Shown piece after piece: positions 34,684 through 44,704 of a stretch of DNA of 64,000 bases (its first letter is position 1; every line of letters begins with the position of its first letter). Under the pieces are notes generated by a model. The model was not told the origin of the DNA. It ran no database searches and saw only the letters and a list, made by a program, of their open reading frames with translations. The stretch is from Pseudomonadota bacterium (lineage in GTDB: Bacteria > Pseudomonadota > Gammaproteobacteria > Xanthomonadales > Xanthomonadaceae). The translations under genes and the position numbers were made by a program. The stretch is taken from contig JAFEBV010000017.1 in NCBI GenBank assembly GCA_018242485.1, forward strand, positions 62,001 to 126,000. Reading direction: 5' to 3'.

Positions 34684-35805
34684 ATGAGTGTTCCCGGACG
34701 CGGCACCGAAGACTGGGAAAGACCCATGGATGGCGGGCGCACAGCGCCCGGCCAGAGTGAGTCGCTGACCGAAATCCTCGCCTGCGTCTCCCGCGAGGCG
34801 CTGCAGGGCGAGGGTCTGCACGAGATCATGCAGAACATCGTCGATTGCCTCGTGCGCAAACTGCCGGTGGCCATCGCGAGCATTCTCCTGCTCGATCACG
34901 CCGGTACCCATTTCACCCACGAGGTGTATGCCGGCGACCTGTACTTGCAACAGCCGGTTGGCCTGCCGTGGCCGGTGAGCATCGGTGCGGCCGGGCGCTG
35001 CGTGCGCACCGGCGTGGCGCAGTTGATTGCCGACGTGGACGACGATCCGGACTACGTGGCCGGCAATGCGGCAGTCCGCGCGGAATATCTGGTGCCGATC
35101 CGCCACCGCGAACGATTTCTGGGCGTGCTCAACATCGAGAGCACGCGCACCGACTTCCTCACCGCCGAAACCTGCGCGGCGTTCGATGCCATCGCCGATC
35201 AGGTGGCCGGGGCGATCCATCTGGCGCGCATCGCCGCCGAATTGGAATCCGCCAACCGTCGCCTGCAGGAGTTGTCGATGCGCGACGGCTTGACCGGCAT
35301 CGCCAACCGGCGCTGCTTCGACGAGCGTTTGGCGACGAGCTGGGCGCTGCTGGCGCGCGAGTCGGGCGTGCTGGCGCTGGCGCTGGTGGACGCCGATCAC
35401 TTCAAGGATCTCAACGACGCCTGCGGCCACCTGTATGGCGACGAATGCCTGCGCGAACTGGCGCGCATCTGTACGCAGGCGGCGGTGCGCGAGTCCGATC
35501 TGGCCGCGCGCTATGGCGGCGAGGAACTCGTCGTGCTGCTGCCCGGTTGCGAACTGGAAGACGCCCTGCGCATCGGCGAGGGGCTGCGGGCGCGCGTCGA
35601 GGCGCTGGCGATGCGTCATCCGCGTTCGGCGATTGCCGGGCACCTGACCGTGAGCGTGGGCGTGAGCGCGGTGCGACCGGTCGCGGCGTTGCGCCCCGAG
35701 GCTCTGATCGCCGCCGCCGACAACGCGCTGTACGCGGCCAAGGCCGCCGGACGCAACCGCGTGGCCGGTTGCGCGGTGGCCGGAGCGCCCTCGCTGGCGG
35801 CGTGA
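34684..35805 (+). CDS. GAF-GGDEF diguanylate cyclase
   Basis: A 373-residue cytoplasmic protein. A GAF domain (about residues 25-175) contains the FGVLNIES-like LGVLNIESTRTDFLTAE. The GGDEF domain follows from about 190 (MRDGLTGIANRRCFDERL). The active-site loop is GGEEL at 278-282, which keeps the catalytic acidic residues, and the I-site RESD lies at 269-272, exactly five residues before it, so product feedback is likely. It should make cyclic di-GMP in response to an unknown GAF ligand. It is preceded by 82 bases without a clear promoter. Confidence 0.92.
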   Translation: MSVPGRGTEDWERPMDGGRTAPGQSESLTEILACVSREALQGEGLHEIMQNIVDCLVRKLPVAIASILLLDHAGTHFTHEVYAGDLYLQQPVGLPWPVSIGAAGRCVRTGVAQLIADVDDDPDYVAGNAAVRAEYLVPIRHRERFLGVLNIESTRTDFLTAETCAAFDAIADQVAGAIHLARIAAELESANRRLQELSMRDGLTGIANRRCFDERLATSWALLARESGVLALALVDADHFKDLNDACGHLYGDECLRELARICTQAAVRESDLAARYGGEELVVLLPGCELEDALRIGEGLRARVEALAMRHPRSAIAGHLTVSVGVSAVRPVAALRPEALIAAADNALYAAKAAGRNRVAGCAVAGAPSLAA

Positions 35806-35985
35806 TGGGCGTATCGAGTCGCCGCGAAGCGGCAGTTTCGATAATGCCGGCTTAACGGGCTTTCGCGCACCATGGTGCCATGCGGCGGCGATTCAGCCGT
35901 CGCACGCTATTCCATGCACGCCATCGGCAGCGTGTCCGGTGGGCACGCGGAACCGAGTCAACTACAACCATCTGGGGAACGCCAC

Positions 35986-38280
35986 ATGTCATCGAATCGA
36001 ACGCTGCAAGCATGGATCGCCGCCGCCTTATTCGCCGCATTCGCGTGGAACGCGCAGGCGCAAAGCATGTCCGGCGATCCGCCGGATCGGGTGGCGCGCC
36101 TGTCCTACCAGACCGGCGACGTGGAATTCGCCGCCTCCGGGGCGGCCAATTGGGGCTATGTGGACATCAACCGCCCGTTGATGACCGGCGACCAGCTCGG
36201 CACCGGCGACGATGGCTACGCCTCGCTCGAACTCGGACGCGCGAGCCTGCGCGTGGGCCCGGGCAGCGCCTTCCAGTTGACCGACCTGCACGACGACTTC
36301 GCCCAGATCCAGCTCACCCAGGGCACGCTGGGGCTGCGCGTGCGCTCGATGGATCGCGACGAGAGCTACGAGGTGGACACCCCGACGATCGCCTTCGTCG
36401 TCAGCGAACCGGGCAACTACCGCATCGACGTCGCCGCCGACGGCACCACCACGGTCACCCTGCGCCGTGGCAGCGGCATCGCGTACGGCGAGGGCGGCGT
36501 CAGCGACACGCTGGATTCCGACACTGCCTATCAGTTCAACGATCCGCAATTGAACTCGGTGGATGAGTACGATCCGGCAGCCTACGATGCGTTCGACCGC
36601 TTCTGCACATCGCGCGACGCGCGCTACGATCGCTCGCGTTCGCGCCGTTACCTGCCGCCCGGGATGATCGGTTACGAGGATCTGGACGGCTACGGCAACT
36701 GGTCGCAGGCCCCCGGCTATGGGAACGTGTGGTACCCGCAGGTGGCAACCGGTTGGGCACCGTATCGCGATGGCCACTGGGTGTGGGTCGATCCGTGGGG
36801 CTGGACGTGGGTGGACAACGCGCCGTGGGGCTTCGCGCCGTCCCATTACGGGCGCTGGGCTTACATCGGTGGACGCTGGGGCTGGATCCCCGGCCCGGCG
36901 ACGGTGCAGCCGGTGTACGCGCCGGCGCTGGTAGCCTTCGTCGGCGGCGTCAACATCTCGATCAACCTCGGCGGCGGTGGCGGGGGCGCGCCGGTCGGCT
37001 GGTTCCCGCTCGGCCCCAGCGACGTGTACGTGCCGCCGTATCACGTGTCGCAGAACTACTTCACCCAGGTCAACGTGACCAATGTGAAGGTGGTCAACAA
37101 CACGGTCATCAACAACACGACCATCAACAAGACCGTCATCAACAACACGGTCATCAACAATTACTACGCCAACTACGCCGCCAACCGCCCGCAGCCCCAG
37201 GCGACCTACGCCAACCGGACGGTGCCCGGCGCGATGACCGTGGTGCCGACTTCGGTGTTCGTCGGTGCCAAGCCCGTCGCTGCTGCGGCGGTTGCGGTCA
37301 AGCCGATGCAACTGGCGGCAATGAAAGTGGTGCCGGCGGTGCGCATCGCCCCCGTCGCGGCCAGCATCGCCCCCGCTGCGCCCGCCCGCAGTGCGCCGCA
37401 GGCGGTGCGCGTGCCTTCGTTCAATCGTGCGGTGATCGCGCGCGCGGCGCCGCCGCCGCCGCCCGCGCCGTTCGCCGAGCGCGCCAAACTGATCGCCAGC
37501 CAGGGCGGCGCACCGTTGGCGCCTGCCAAGTTGCGACAACTGGGTGAACAACAGGCTGCAGCACGTCCGCAGGTGGCACGTCCGGTCATCGCTGCGCCGG
37601 GCGGCGGTACCTTCCAGGGTGCCGGCCACGGTACGCCTGCCGGAATGACGCCGCGTGCGCCGGTCGGCGTGAACGCCAACGGGCATCAGCTCGAGATTCG
37701 TCATCTGCCGCCGGCGGCACCGCAAGCCGTGCGTCCGCAGGCAGAGGGATCGCCGATCAAGGGCAGCACCGGTATGGGTCATGTGAATCCCGCGCCAATA
37801 CAGCCCGCGCGTGTTCAGACGCCTGCGCCGGTCGTGCATCCCGTTATCCGCCAGCCGGTCGAGCCGACGCGCCCCGAGCGCACGCAGGAACAGGCACCAG
37901 CGGTGCGTCCGGTCGTGCGCCAGCCGGTCGAGCCGACGCGCCCCGAGCGCACGCAGGAACAGGCACCGGCGGTGCGCCCGGTCGTGCGTCAGCCGATCGA
38001 GCAGACGCGCCCCGAACGTGTGGTCGAGCCGGTTCGCCCGGTCAAGCCGGTCGAGCACGAGCGTCCCGCCGTGCAAGCGCCGCATGTGGAACGCCCAGTC
38101 GCGCCCGTGCAGGAACGCCCGGCCGCCGCGCAGCGCGAGCCGACTCCGGCCGCGCACCCGGCGAGCGAGGCCAGGCCGCTGCGTCCGCCCACCGCGGCCA
38201 AGCCGGCCCCGGAAAACAAGGACGCGAAGGATCGCAAGCCCAAGGACGAGCACGAAGGTTCGCCGCGCGAGGAGCGCTGA
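35986..38280 (+). CDS. Secreted DUF6600/FecR-like protein with Asn-rich and Pro-rich repeats
   Basis: A 764-residue protein with a signal peptide (about 1-27, ending WNAQAQS). Residues 30-190 resemble a FecR-like beta domain (ARLSYQTGDVEFA, LRVGPGSAFQLTDL). Next come WYPQVATGWAPYRDGHWVWV and APWGFAPSHYGRWAYIGG-type tryptophan-rich motifs typical of DUF6600. An Asn-rich stretch (VVNNTVINNTTINKTVI, about 366-385) follows. A long Pro/Ala/Arg region contains three 23-residue repeats at 37840-38046 (RQPVEPTRPERTQEQAPAV type). The tail is charged. ATG 35986 has GGGGAAC upstream. The role is unknown; periplasmic or surface location is likely. Such repeat tails often vary in length between strains. 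Confidence 0.75.
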   Translation: MSSNRTLQAWIAAALFAAFAWNAQAQSMSGDPPDRVARLSYQTGDVEFAASGAANWGYVDINRPLMTGDQLGTGDDGYASLELGRASLRVGPGSAFQLTDLHDDFAQIQLTQGTLGLRVRSMDRDESYEVDTPTIAFVVSEPGNYRIDVAADGTTTVTLRRGSGIAYGEGGVSDTLDSDTAYQFNDPQLNSVDEYDPAAYDAFDRFCTSRDARYDRSRSRRYLPPGMIGYEDLDGYGNWSQAPGYGNVWYPQVATGWAPYRDGHWVWVDPWGWTWVDNAPWGFAPSHYGRWAYIGGRWGWIPGPATVQPVYAPALVAFVGGVNISINLGGGGGGAPVGWFPLGPSDVYVPPYHVSQNYFTQVNVTNVKVVNNTVINNTTINKTVINNTVINNYYANYAANRPQPQATYANRTVPGAMTVVPTSVFVGAKPVAAAAVAVKPMQLAAMKVVPAVRIAPVAASIAPAAPARSAPQAVRVPSFNRAVIARAAPPPPPAPFAERAKLIASQGGAPLAPAKLRQLGEQQAAARPQVARPVIAAPGGGTFQGAGHGTPAGMTPRAPVGVNANGHQLEIRHLPPAAPQAVRPQAEGSPIKGSTGMGHVNPAPIQPARVQTPAPVVHPVIRQPVEPTRPERTQEQAPAVRPVVRQPVEPTRPERTQEQAPAVRPVVRQPIEQTRPERVVEPVRPVKPVEHERPAVQAPHVERPVAPVQERPAAAQREPTPAAHPASEARPLRPPTAAKPAPENKDAKDRKPKDEHEGSPREER
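37840..38046 (+). repeat. 69-base tandem repeat within the DUF6600 gene
   Basis: Units at 37840-37908 and 37909-37977 encode almost the same 23 residues (RQPVEPTRPERTQEQ core). A third unit at 37978-38046 is diverged (RQPIEQTRPERVVEP). The near-identity of the first two at the DNA level suggests recent duplication. Confidence 0.85.
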
Positions 38281-38300
38281 TCGCCTGCAGCTGATGGTCA

Positions 38301-38333
38301 ACCGCGCGCGAGACGATCAGTTTCGCGCGCGGT
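38301..38333. terminator. Perfect 11-bp hairpin between convergent genes
   Basis: ACCGCGCGCGA (38301-38311) pairs perfectly with TCGCGCGCGGT (38323-38333) around an 11-base loop. It sits between two stop codons only 36 bases apart and includes the last codons of the minus-strand gene. No T-run follows on either strand, so it may block or process transcripts rather than act as a classic terminator. Confidence 0.5.
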
Positions 38334-39267
38334 AGCGATCCAGCCGGTTCTGTCGCTGCTCGGCATGACCGAGGATGTCGCCCAGTTTCGCGGCGATGGG
38401 CGTGGGTTCGATGCCCAGCCGGTGCAAGCCGTCGATGCCACCGACCGCGTCGATCAACAGCGAGCGGTAGTTGTCGGAAGAAAACGGCTTGCCGGGCACG
38501 AAGTCCATCGCGAAAGCCTGCATTCGCCCGAGCGCGTCCGGCAGCGGCAGCACGAGGCGATGCCTGCCCTGCGCACGCGCGGTCAGGCGCACGACCTGCG
38601 CCAGCGTGAGCACGTCCGGCCCGTACAGTTCGTAGGTCTGGCGTACGGTGGCGGGATCGCGCAGTGTGCGCGCGAAGGCCTCGACCACGTCGCCGACATA
38701 CACCGGCTCGAACTTCGCGCTGGCGCGCGCCAGCGGCAGCAGCGGGGCCAGCCGCAGCAGCGCGGCGAAGCGGCAGAACAGTCCATCGTCCGCGCCGAAG
38801 ATCACCGAAGGCTGGAAGATCGTCCATTCGATTTTTGCAGCCTTCACCAGTTCCTCGGCGCGTCCGCGCGTGCGCAGGTAATGGCTGTGGCCGCGGCCGG
38901 CGTTGAGCGCGCTCATCTGCAGCAGGCGGCCGACGCCGGCGCGCTCGCAGGCGGCGAGCAGGGTGCTGGTGAGGGTGGTGTGCGCACGTTCGAAACCGCG
39001 CGCCGAATCGCCCAGCCCCGGATCGTTGAGGATGCCCACGAGATTGATCGCGACCTCGCAGCCACGCAACGCGCGCGCCAGCGCCGCCACGTCGTAGGGA
39101 TCGCATTCGACCAGATCCACGCCCGGCGCGAGCAGGCGCTGCGCGTGCTTGCCGCGGTTGCGGCTGATGACGGTGAGCGCATGACCATCGGCGCGCAGGC
39201 GTTCGACGAGGGCGCGGCCGACGAAGCCGGTGCCGCCGAGGATGCCGATCGCCCGCGCGGTGCTCAT
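38317..39267 (-). CDS. NDUFA9-like NAD(P)-binding protein (complex I-associated SDR)
   Basis: A 316-residue atypical short-chain dehydrogenase. The nucleotide-binding loop is GILGGTGFVGRAL near residues 8-20, followed by AINLVGILN and the family motif FERAHTTLTSTLLAACERAGV. Then come RGRAEELVKAAKIEWTIFQPSVIFG and FEPVYVGDVVEAF. This pattern is that of the NADH:ubiquinone oxidoreductase 39 kDa-like family, in which the tyrosine of the catalytic pair is usually not conserved. Function in bacteria is uncertain. Its ATG overlaps the stop of the upstream transglycosylase gene (ATGA), so they are coupled. Confidence 0.85.
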   Translation of the reverse strand: MSTARAIGILGGTGFVGRALVERLRADGHALTVISRNRGKHAQRLLAPGVDLVECDPYDVAALARALRGCEVAINLVGILNDPGLGDSARGFERAHTTLTSTLLAACERAGVGRLLQMSALNAGRGHSHYLRTRGRAEELVKAAKIEWTIFQPSVIFGADDGLFCRFAALLRLAPLLPLARASAKFEPVYVGDVVEAFARTLRDPATVRQTYELYGPDVLTLAQVVRLTARAQGRHRLVLPLPDALGRMQAFAMDFVPGKPFSSDNYRSLLIDAVGGIDGLHRLGIEPTPIAAKLGDILGHAEQRQNRLDRYRARN

Positions 39268-41327
39268 GGCGCGCTGCTGGATGCCGTTGCGGGTGATGCT
39301 GCCGGGGAGGTCGATGGCGAGGCCGATGGTGGTGCCGGCGTCGTTGGCGGGGTCGTCATCGAACAACTGAAGCGTTGCTTCTGCGCGTCGGGAACGAGGC
39401 GTCCGAGCATGCGCTGCGACAAGGGTGTGGCCTTGCCGTCCAGCCGCCAGTCGTAGATCACCGAGAATGCCAGCACGCGCATGATGTAATCGCGGGTTTC
39501 CTGATACGGCACGGTCTCGATCCACAAATCGGTATCGAGGTTGCCGCGCTGCGCCAGCCAGCGCGACACCGGCGCGGCGCCGGCGTTGTAGGCGCCGATG
39601 GCCAGATAGGTGCGGCCGTCGTAGCGGTCGAGCATGCGCCGCAGGTAGGCGCTGCCGAGCGCGATGTTGCTGCGCGGGTCGTACAAGGTCTGCGCGCCGG
39701 CCCAGACCACGCCCAGCGCGCGCGCCATGCTCGCGCCCACGGACGGCAGCAATTGCATCAGTCCGCGCGCATCGGCCGAAGAACGCGCCTGCGGATTCCA
39801 CGCGCTCTCGGCGCGGATCTCGGCGGCCACCCACGCCGGATCGATGGCGTTGCGGCGTGCCTGCTCGCGCACCGTGGAGGCCTCGTTCAGCGGGAAGCGC
39901 AGGGTGTACAGACGCAGTTCGTCGGGCGCCGCTTGCCCGCTGGCGTCCTTGCCCAGCGCGAAGGTGGCGCGGTCGTACCAGCCGATCTCGCCAGCCAGCG
40001 CCACCGCCACTTGCCGCTGGCGGTCGTCGAAGCCGGTCAGCGCCGCCTTCCACTCTTTCTCCGCCCAGCCGCTGCGGCCGATGCGTTGCAACTCGAAGGC
40101 GCGCACCAATGCCGGCGTGGCCGCGACTCGGGCGCGCTCGCTGGCGCTGGCGTTCAACTCCAGCGGACAGATCGAATACGGTTGATGCAATCGGTCGGCG
40201 GCGAGGAAGCCGTGATAGGTCGCGGTGGCCGCGGCCTGCCGATACAGCGCATTGGCGGCCTTGGCGTCGCCGCTGCGCTCGCGCAGGCGCGCGGCGAAAT
40301 ACTCCCAGCGCGGATCGTTGCGCTGCGCTGGATCCATCGCCGCAATTGCCTTGAGCACGGTGGCGTCGTCGCCACGCGCCAGCGCTTCGCGCACCTGCCA
40401 TTCGTGCAGTTTCGGATCGTAGGCCGACGCGGGCACCGCGGCGAGCCGGCTCGCCGAACCGGGCGCATACGAGGCCACCGTCCACAGCGCGATCGCGTAC
40501 AGCGCGCGGCCGCGATCGGCCTCGCCCAGTTGCAGCGTGGGTTGCAGCCGCGCCAATCGGGCTTCCGCACCACCCGGATCGCGCCGCGCCTGTCTGGCCA
40601 GACCGATGGCGACGACGTGCCGGCTGCGCGCGGTGCGCGGCCAGCCCGCGGCGGCATCGGAAGGCGCGTCGATGAAGCGCGCATACGCCTGCGCCTGCGC
40701 TTCCTGATCGGCCGGCAGGCCGCGCGCGGCGGCGCGCATCACCGCGGTGTCGGCGTTGTCGGCGGCCGCATCGATGCGCTGCCAGCGCACTTCGCTGGTG
40801 AGCTTGCCGCTGGCCGCCAGTTGCGCGAACACGCCATCGCAATCGGTCGGTTGCGATTGTCCGCTGCGCCACAACGCAAGCGCATCGTTGGACCAGCGCG
40901 CATCCGGCGCGCCGGCGTCCAGCCGCGCGGCCAGATCCGCGCAGCGCAGCTTCGGGTCGATGTCGTCGCTGCGAAACGCGCGGAAGCTTTTCCAGTCGCG
41001 TCGTTGCGCCAGCAACGCCAGCCATTCGTCGCGCAACAGCTTCGCCGCTACCTGCCCGGCATTGCGGTCGAGGAAGGCGCGCACGGTGGCCGCATCGACG
41101 CTGTCCAGATCGCGGTGCAAGGTCGCGTAGTCGATCCACGGCACCAGCGGATCGCCGCTCAGCGCGCGGGCGGTGGCGGGATCCAGCCGGCCTTGCTCGG
41201 CCAGCGTGAGCGCCTGATCGACACGTGCGAGATCGGCGTCGGACGCACCGCCGGCGGGCGCGGCTGCGGCGGCGAGGACGCTGGCGCCCAAGCACATGGC
41301 GCAGGCGAGGAGCAGGGCTTTGTGCAT
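39264..41327 (-). CDS. slt: Soluble lytic murein transglycosylase
   Basis: A 687-residue periplasmic enzyme that cleaves peptidoglycan glycan strands to 1,6-anhydro muropeptides. Signal peptide about 1-23 (MHKALLLACAMCLGASVLA). A long superhelical U-shaped domain of alpha repeats follows. The C-terminal SLT domain has catalytic E507 in EIRAESAWNP, then ARGLMQLLPSVG, NIALGSAYLRRML and AIGAYNAGAAPVSRWL. The extreme C terminus is Ser/Thr/Pro-rich. The start at 41327 was preferred to 41360 because the signal peptide then begins directly. The minus-strand NDUFA9-like gene follows in the same transcript. Confidence 0.92.
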   Translation of the reverse strand: MHKALLLACAMCLGASVLAAAAAPAGGASDADLARVDQALTLAEQGRLDPATARALSGDPLVPWIDYATLHRDLDSVDAATVRAFLDRNAGQVAAKLLRDEWLALLAQRRDWKSFRAFRSDDIDPKLRCADLAARLDAGAPDARWSNDALALWRSGQSQPTDCDGVFAQLAASGKLTSEVRWQRIDAAADNADTAVMRAAARGLPADQEAQAQAYARFIDAPSDAAAGWPRTARSRHVVAIGLARQARRDPGGAEARLARLQPTLQLGEADRGRALYAIALWTVASYAPGSASRLAAVPASAYDPKLHEWQVREALARGDDATVLKAIAAMDPAQRNDPRWEYFAARLRERSGDAKAANALYRQAAATATYHGFLAADRLHQPYSICPLELNASASERARVAATPALVRAFELQRIGRSGWAEKEWKAALTGFDDRQRQVAVALAGEIGWYDRATFALGKDASGQAAPDELRLYTLRFPLNEASTVREQARRNAIDPAWVAAEIRAESAWNPQARSSADARGLMQLLPSVGASMARALGVVWAGAQTLYDPRSNIALGSAYLRRMLDRYDGRTYLAIGAYNAGAAPVSRWLAQRGNLDTDLWIETVPYQETRDYIMRVLAFSVIYDWRLDGKATPLSQRMLGRLVPDAQKQRFSCSMTTPPTTPAPPSASPSTSPAASPATASSSAP

Positions 41328-41424
41328 GCGCGGAGTGTAGCCCAGCGCGCGCCCTGACATAGGTTGCGGATGGGCGCTACGACGTAAGCAAACGGCTGTT
41401 CATCGGCTCATGAAATATCTGCAC

Positions 41425-41453
41425 TTGCAATGATTTCATTATTTGTTTACAAG
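41425..41453 (+). promoter_or_regulatory. Possible sigma70 promoter for the TonB-dependent receptor
   Basis: TTGCAA at 41425-41430 and TACAAG at 41448-41453 are separated by 17 bases in an AT-rich patch between divergent genes. TGAAAT at 41411-41416 and ATTTCA at 41433-41438 form an inverted repeat over the -35. No riboswitch structure was recognised. Confidence 0.35.
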
Positions 41454-41535
41454 GCGGAATCGTCGGCGGGGCCGGCGTGCTAATCACCGGGGGAATCATC
41501 ACCCGGGGGAATCATCATCTCGGGGAGAACTTTCG

Positions 41536-44505
41536 ATGACCGTGATCCGTCGCAGCCGCCTGTGCGCGGCCGTATTGACCGCCCTGCTGCCTGCCGCCTT
41601 GCCGGCGATGGCGCAGGACACTACCAACACCGCCGACAGCGGCAAGGCCAAGACCCTCGACCGCGTGACCGTCACCGGCTCGCGCATCAAGCAGACCAAC
41701 AAGGTCACCGCCGCGCCGGTGGCGATCATCACCCGCGAAACCATCGAGAAGAGCGGGGTCACCTCGCTGGGCGATTTCCTGCACGAGCTGTCGGCCAGCG
41801 GCAAGGCGCTCAATGCCAAGTTCAACTCCTCGGGCAATTTCGGCTACCCGGCCGACGGCGGCGGCATCGGCGCCGGCTCGGCGCAGGTGGATCTGCGCAA
41901 CCTCGAATCCAAGCGTGTGCTGGTGCTGGTCGACGGCATCCGCTGGGTGAACGAATCCTCCGCCTCGGGCGTGAGCGGCAGCGCCGACCTCAACACCATC
42001 CCGCTGGCCATCGTCGATCGCATCGAGGTGTTGGAGGACGGCGCTTCGGCGATCTACGGCTCCGACGCCATCGCCGGGGTGATCAACATCATCACCAAGC
42101 GCAACTTCGACGGCGCGCTGGTGCACGTCAAGGGCGGCAGCTACGGCCACGGCGGCGACGACACCGAGGGCGACATCACCATCGGCGGCGGCAGCGACCG
42201 CTTCCGTGGCGTGCTCAACGCCAGTTACGTGAAGACCAAGGGCATCAGCTCGTCGGTGTGGGGGCAGTCGGCGTGGCCGGTGCCCGGCGCGGGCTTGTCC
42301 GCGGGCAGTTCGGCCACCCCGCAGGGGCGCTTCACCTTCTGCGATCCGCGCATCCTCACGGTCGGCGCCCCGGGCTATTGCGATGCGCAGGGCAACGATT
42401 GGTTCGACATCACCCTGAACAACGGCACCACGGTGCCGAACTACAACGGCGGCAATCCGACGGCCGGCGCCGGCACCTACCACGACTGGACCGGCTCTGT
42501 GGATCGCTTCAATTTCGCGCCCTACAACCTGCTGCTCACGCCCAACGAGCGCAAGTCGATCTTCGCCAGCATGACCTACGACATCAACGATGCGGTGTCG
42601 CTGCACGGCAAGGTGCTCTACAACCAGCGCGACTCGGCCAATCAGGCCGCGCCCGAGCCGATCTTCGTCGGCCCGTTCGCCGGCACCGGCGGCATCGCCG
42701 ACGGCATCACCATCTCCGCCAGCAACCCGTACAACCCCTTCGGCATCAACCTGTGCGCCGCGGCCGATCCGGCCAACGGCTGCCCGGTGGCGAACCTGGG
42801 CTGGGTCACCAAGCGCCCGTTGGAACTGGCGCCGCGTTACTTCACCCAGCACGTCAAGACCTGGTACGCCAACATCGGTCTGAACGGCAGCCTGGATTGG
42901 GGCCGGGGCATGGACTGGAGCGTGGACTTGGTGCACTCGGAGAACCAGGCCGACCAGCTGTTCGCCAACGGCTTCAATATCCTGAAAATCAAGGAGGCGC
43001 TCGGCCCGGCCTATCAGGACGGCGGCGGCGTGTGGCGTTGCGGCACACCCACCGTGACCATCCCCAACTGCGTGCCGTTGAACCTGTTCGGCGGCGAGGG
43101 CACGCCGATCACTCCGGACATGCTGGCCTTCATCAGCACCCCGCAGCACGATTCCAGCCGGCAGGTGCTGGACATCCTCACCGCCAACCTCACCGGCGAC
43201 CTGTGGGATATGGGCAGCGGTCACGCCGCATTCGCGGTCGGTTACGAGCATCGTCGCTATCAGGGCAGCTTCAATCCGGATCCGCTGCGCCAGGACGGCG
43301 AATCGCAAGATTCCTTCGCCTCGCCGATCTCGGCCGCCTACAGCGTGGATGAAGGCTACGGCGAATTGCGGTTGCCGTGGACGCACAGCTTCAGCACCGA
43401 TCTGGCATTGCGTTACTCCAACTACTCGACCTTCGGCGGCACGGCGACCGGCAAGGTGGGCTTCCTGTGGAAGCCAATCGACGATTTCGTCCTGCGTGGC
43501 ACCTATTCCACCGGTTTTCGCGCGCCCAACCTCGGCGAGCTGTACGGCCTGACCCAGTTCGGCGCGACCTTGGTCGATCCCTGCAATGCGGCCACCGCCG
43601 GTGGGCCGCCGCCGTCGCAATACGCAGCCGGCTGCGCTGCTGCCGGCGTGCCCAACGGCTTCCAGCAGGCCAACACGCAGATCACCACCTTCACCGGCGG
43701 CAACCCTGCGCTGAAGCCGGAGAAATCGAAGAACTACAACGTCGGCACGGTCTGGAGCCCGTCGTGGGCGGAGAACCAGCCGTGGTCGTCCAAGCTCGAT
43801 TTCGAGGTGGACTACTACCACTACAAGATCAACAACGCGATCCAGGCGCCGGACATCCAGCAATTGCTCAACGCCTGCTATGCCGGTACCGCCAGCGGCC
43901 CGGTGTGCTCTGGCTTCACCCGCGGTCTGGGCAGCCAGCTCAATCCGCCCAAGGATTTCCTGTCCAACCTCGGCCAGATCACCACCAGCGGCGTGGATCT
44001 GAAGGTCAACTGGGTGGGCCCGCAAACCGCGTGGGGCCAGCCCAGCGCCTCGCTGCAATCCACCCACGTCATCGGCTATCGCGCGGTGGACAAGAACGGC
44101 AACGTCGCCCAGCGCACGGTGGGCATCGAGGTCAACGACAGCGCGATCCCGTCCTGGCGCACCAACCTGCAACTGGGCTGGACGGTCGGCGACTGGGTGG
44201 CGAGCTGGAACATTCGCTACACGAGTTCCGTCAAGGAGTCCTGCGGCAATGCGGTGGCGACCCCGGCGCAGGGCTGCGCGACCGGCGATGGTTTCCACCG
44301 CATGGGCTCGGCCACCTACAACGACGTGCAACTGGCCTGGAACAACGCCTTCGCCGCCAAGGATCTCAAGCTGTCGGTTGGCGCCAACAACGTGTTCGGC
44401 AAGGCGCCGCCGGCGTGCGTGAGTTGCTCGCTCAACGGCTACGACGCGGGCACCTACGATCTGCCGTTCCGCTTCATCTACGCGGAACTGGCCTGGAAGT
44501 TCTGA
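41536..44505 (+). CDS. TonB-dependent outer membrane receptor
   Basis: A 989-residue receptor with a signal peptide (about 1-27, ...[10 protein letters not shown]). A TonB-box-like segment [16 protein letters not shown] is near residues 42-57. The plug domain follows ([63 protein letters not shown] over several lines). The remainder is a 22-strand barrel with a terminal YAELAWKF ending in phenylalanine, the outer-membrane assembly signal. Length is typical of the large receptors of Xanthomonadales. No transporter or regulator is adjacent, so the ligand is unknown. GGGGAGAAC at 41522-41530 sets the start. Two near-identical 16-base units (GGGGGAATCATC at 41489 and 41505) precede it. Confidence 0.93.
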   Translation: MTVIRRSRLCAAVLTALLPAALPAMAQDTTNTADSGKAKTLDRVTVTGSRIKQTNKVTAAPVAIITRETIEKSGVTSLGDFLHELSASGKALNAKFNSSGNFGYPADGGGIGAGSAQVDLRNLESKRVLVLVDGIRWVNESSASGVSGSADLNTIPLAIVDRIEVLEDGASAIYGSDAIAGVINIITKRNFDGALVHVKGGSYGHGGDDTEGDITIGGGSDRFRGVLNASYVKTKGISSSVWGQSAWPVPGAGLSAGSSATPQGRFTFCDPRILTVGAPGYCDAQGNDWFDITLNNGTTVPNYNGGNPTAGAGTYHDWTGSVDRFNFAPYNLLLTPNERKSIFASMTYDINDAVSLHGKVLYNQRDSANQAAPEPIFVGPFAGTGGIADGITISASNPYNPFGINLCAAADPANGCPVANLGWVTKRPLELAPRYFTQHVKTWYANIGLNGSLDWGRGMDWSVDLVHSENQADQLFANGFNILKIKEALGPAYQDGGGVWRCGTPTVTIPNCVPLNLFGGEGTPITPDMLAFISTPQHDSSRQVLDILTANLTGDLWDMGSGHAAFAVGYEHRRYQGSFNPDPLRQDGESQDSFASPISAAYSVDEGYGELRLPWTHSFSTDLALRYSNYSTFGGTATGKVGFLWKPIDDFVLRGTYSTGFRAPNLGELYGLTQFGATLVDPCNAATAGGPPPSQYAAGCAAAGVPNGFQQANTQITTFTGGNPALKPEKSKNYNVGTVWSPSWAENQPWSSKLDFEVDYYHYKINNAIQAPDIQQLLNACYAGTASGPVCSGFTRGLGSQLNPPKDFLSNLGQITTSGVDLKVNWVGPQTAWGQPSASLQSTHVIGYRAVDKNGNVAQRTVGIEVNDSAIPSWRTNLQLGWTVGDWVASWNIRYTSSVKESCGNAVATPAQGCATGDGFHRMGSATYNDVQLAWNNAFAAKDLKLSVGANNVFGKAPPACVSCSLNGYDAGTYDLPFRFIYAELAWKF

Positions 44506-44532
44506 CCGTTGCGACAAGGGGTGTTGCAACCG

Positions 44533-44560
44533 AAAAGCCGGCGAGCGATCGCCGGCTTTT
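44533..44560 (+). terminator. Rho-independent terminator of the TonB receptor gene
   Basis: AAAAGCCGGCGA and TCGCCGGCTTTT pair across a GCGA-type loop and a T-run ends the stem. It lies 28 bases after the receptor stop. Confidence 0.92.
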
Positions 44561-44623
44561 CGTCGATGGCGACGCTGGGGCGGAAGCCCGGCATCGCATG
44601 GCGCGACGGCTGACGGATGGTGT

Positions 44624-44652
44624 TTGCGCAAGAATCCGGCGGTCGTTATACT
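44624..44652 (+). promoter_or_regulatory. Sigma70 promoter for rpoZ
   Basis: TTGCGC at 44624-44629 and TATACT at 44647-44652 are 17 bases apart. The pair is 53 bases before the rpoZ ATG, just after the terminator of the previous gene. Confidence 0.6.
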
Positions 44653-44704
44653 TCCCGGTTCCATTCCGCTGGCTGTTCGAGCTGGCGCCCGACCCGGAGC
44701 AAGC

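Noticed and set aside
38317..41295. 992-codon minus-strand open frame covering the NDUFA9-like and slt genes
   Set aside because: Only 38317-39267 is real in this frame; upstream of it the frame is a shadow of the transglycosylase gene.
41328..41535. Riboswitch (for example cobalamin) before the TonB receptor
   Set aside because: No conserved B12-box-like sequence or extended stem pattern could be found by reading; only a short inverted repeat and two 16-base units are present.
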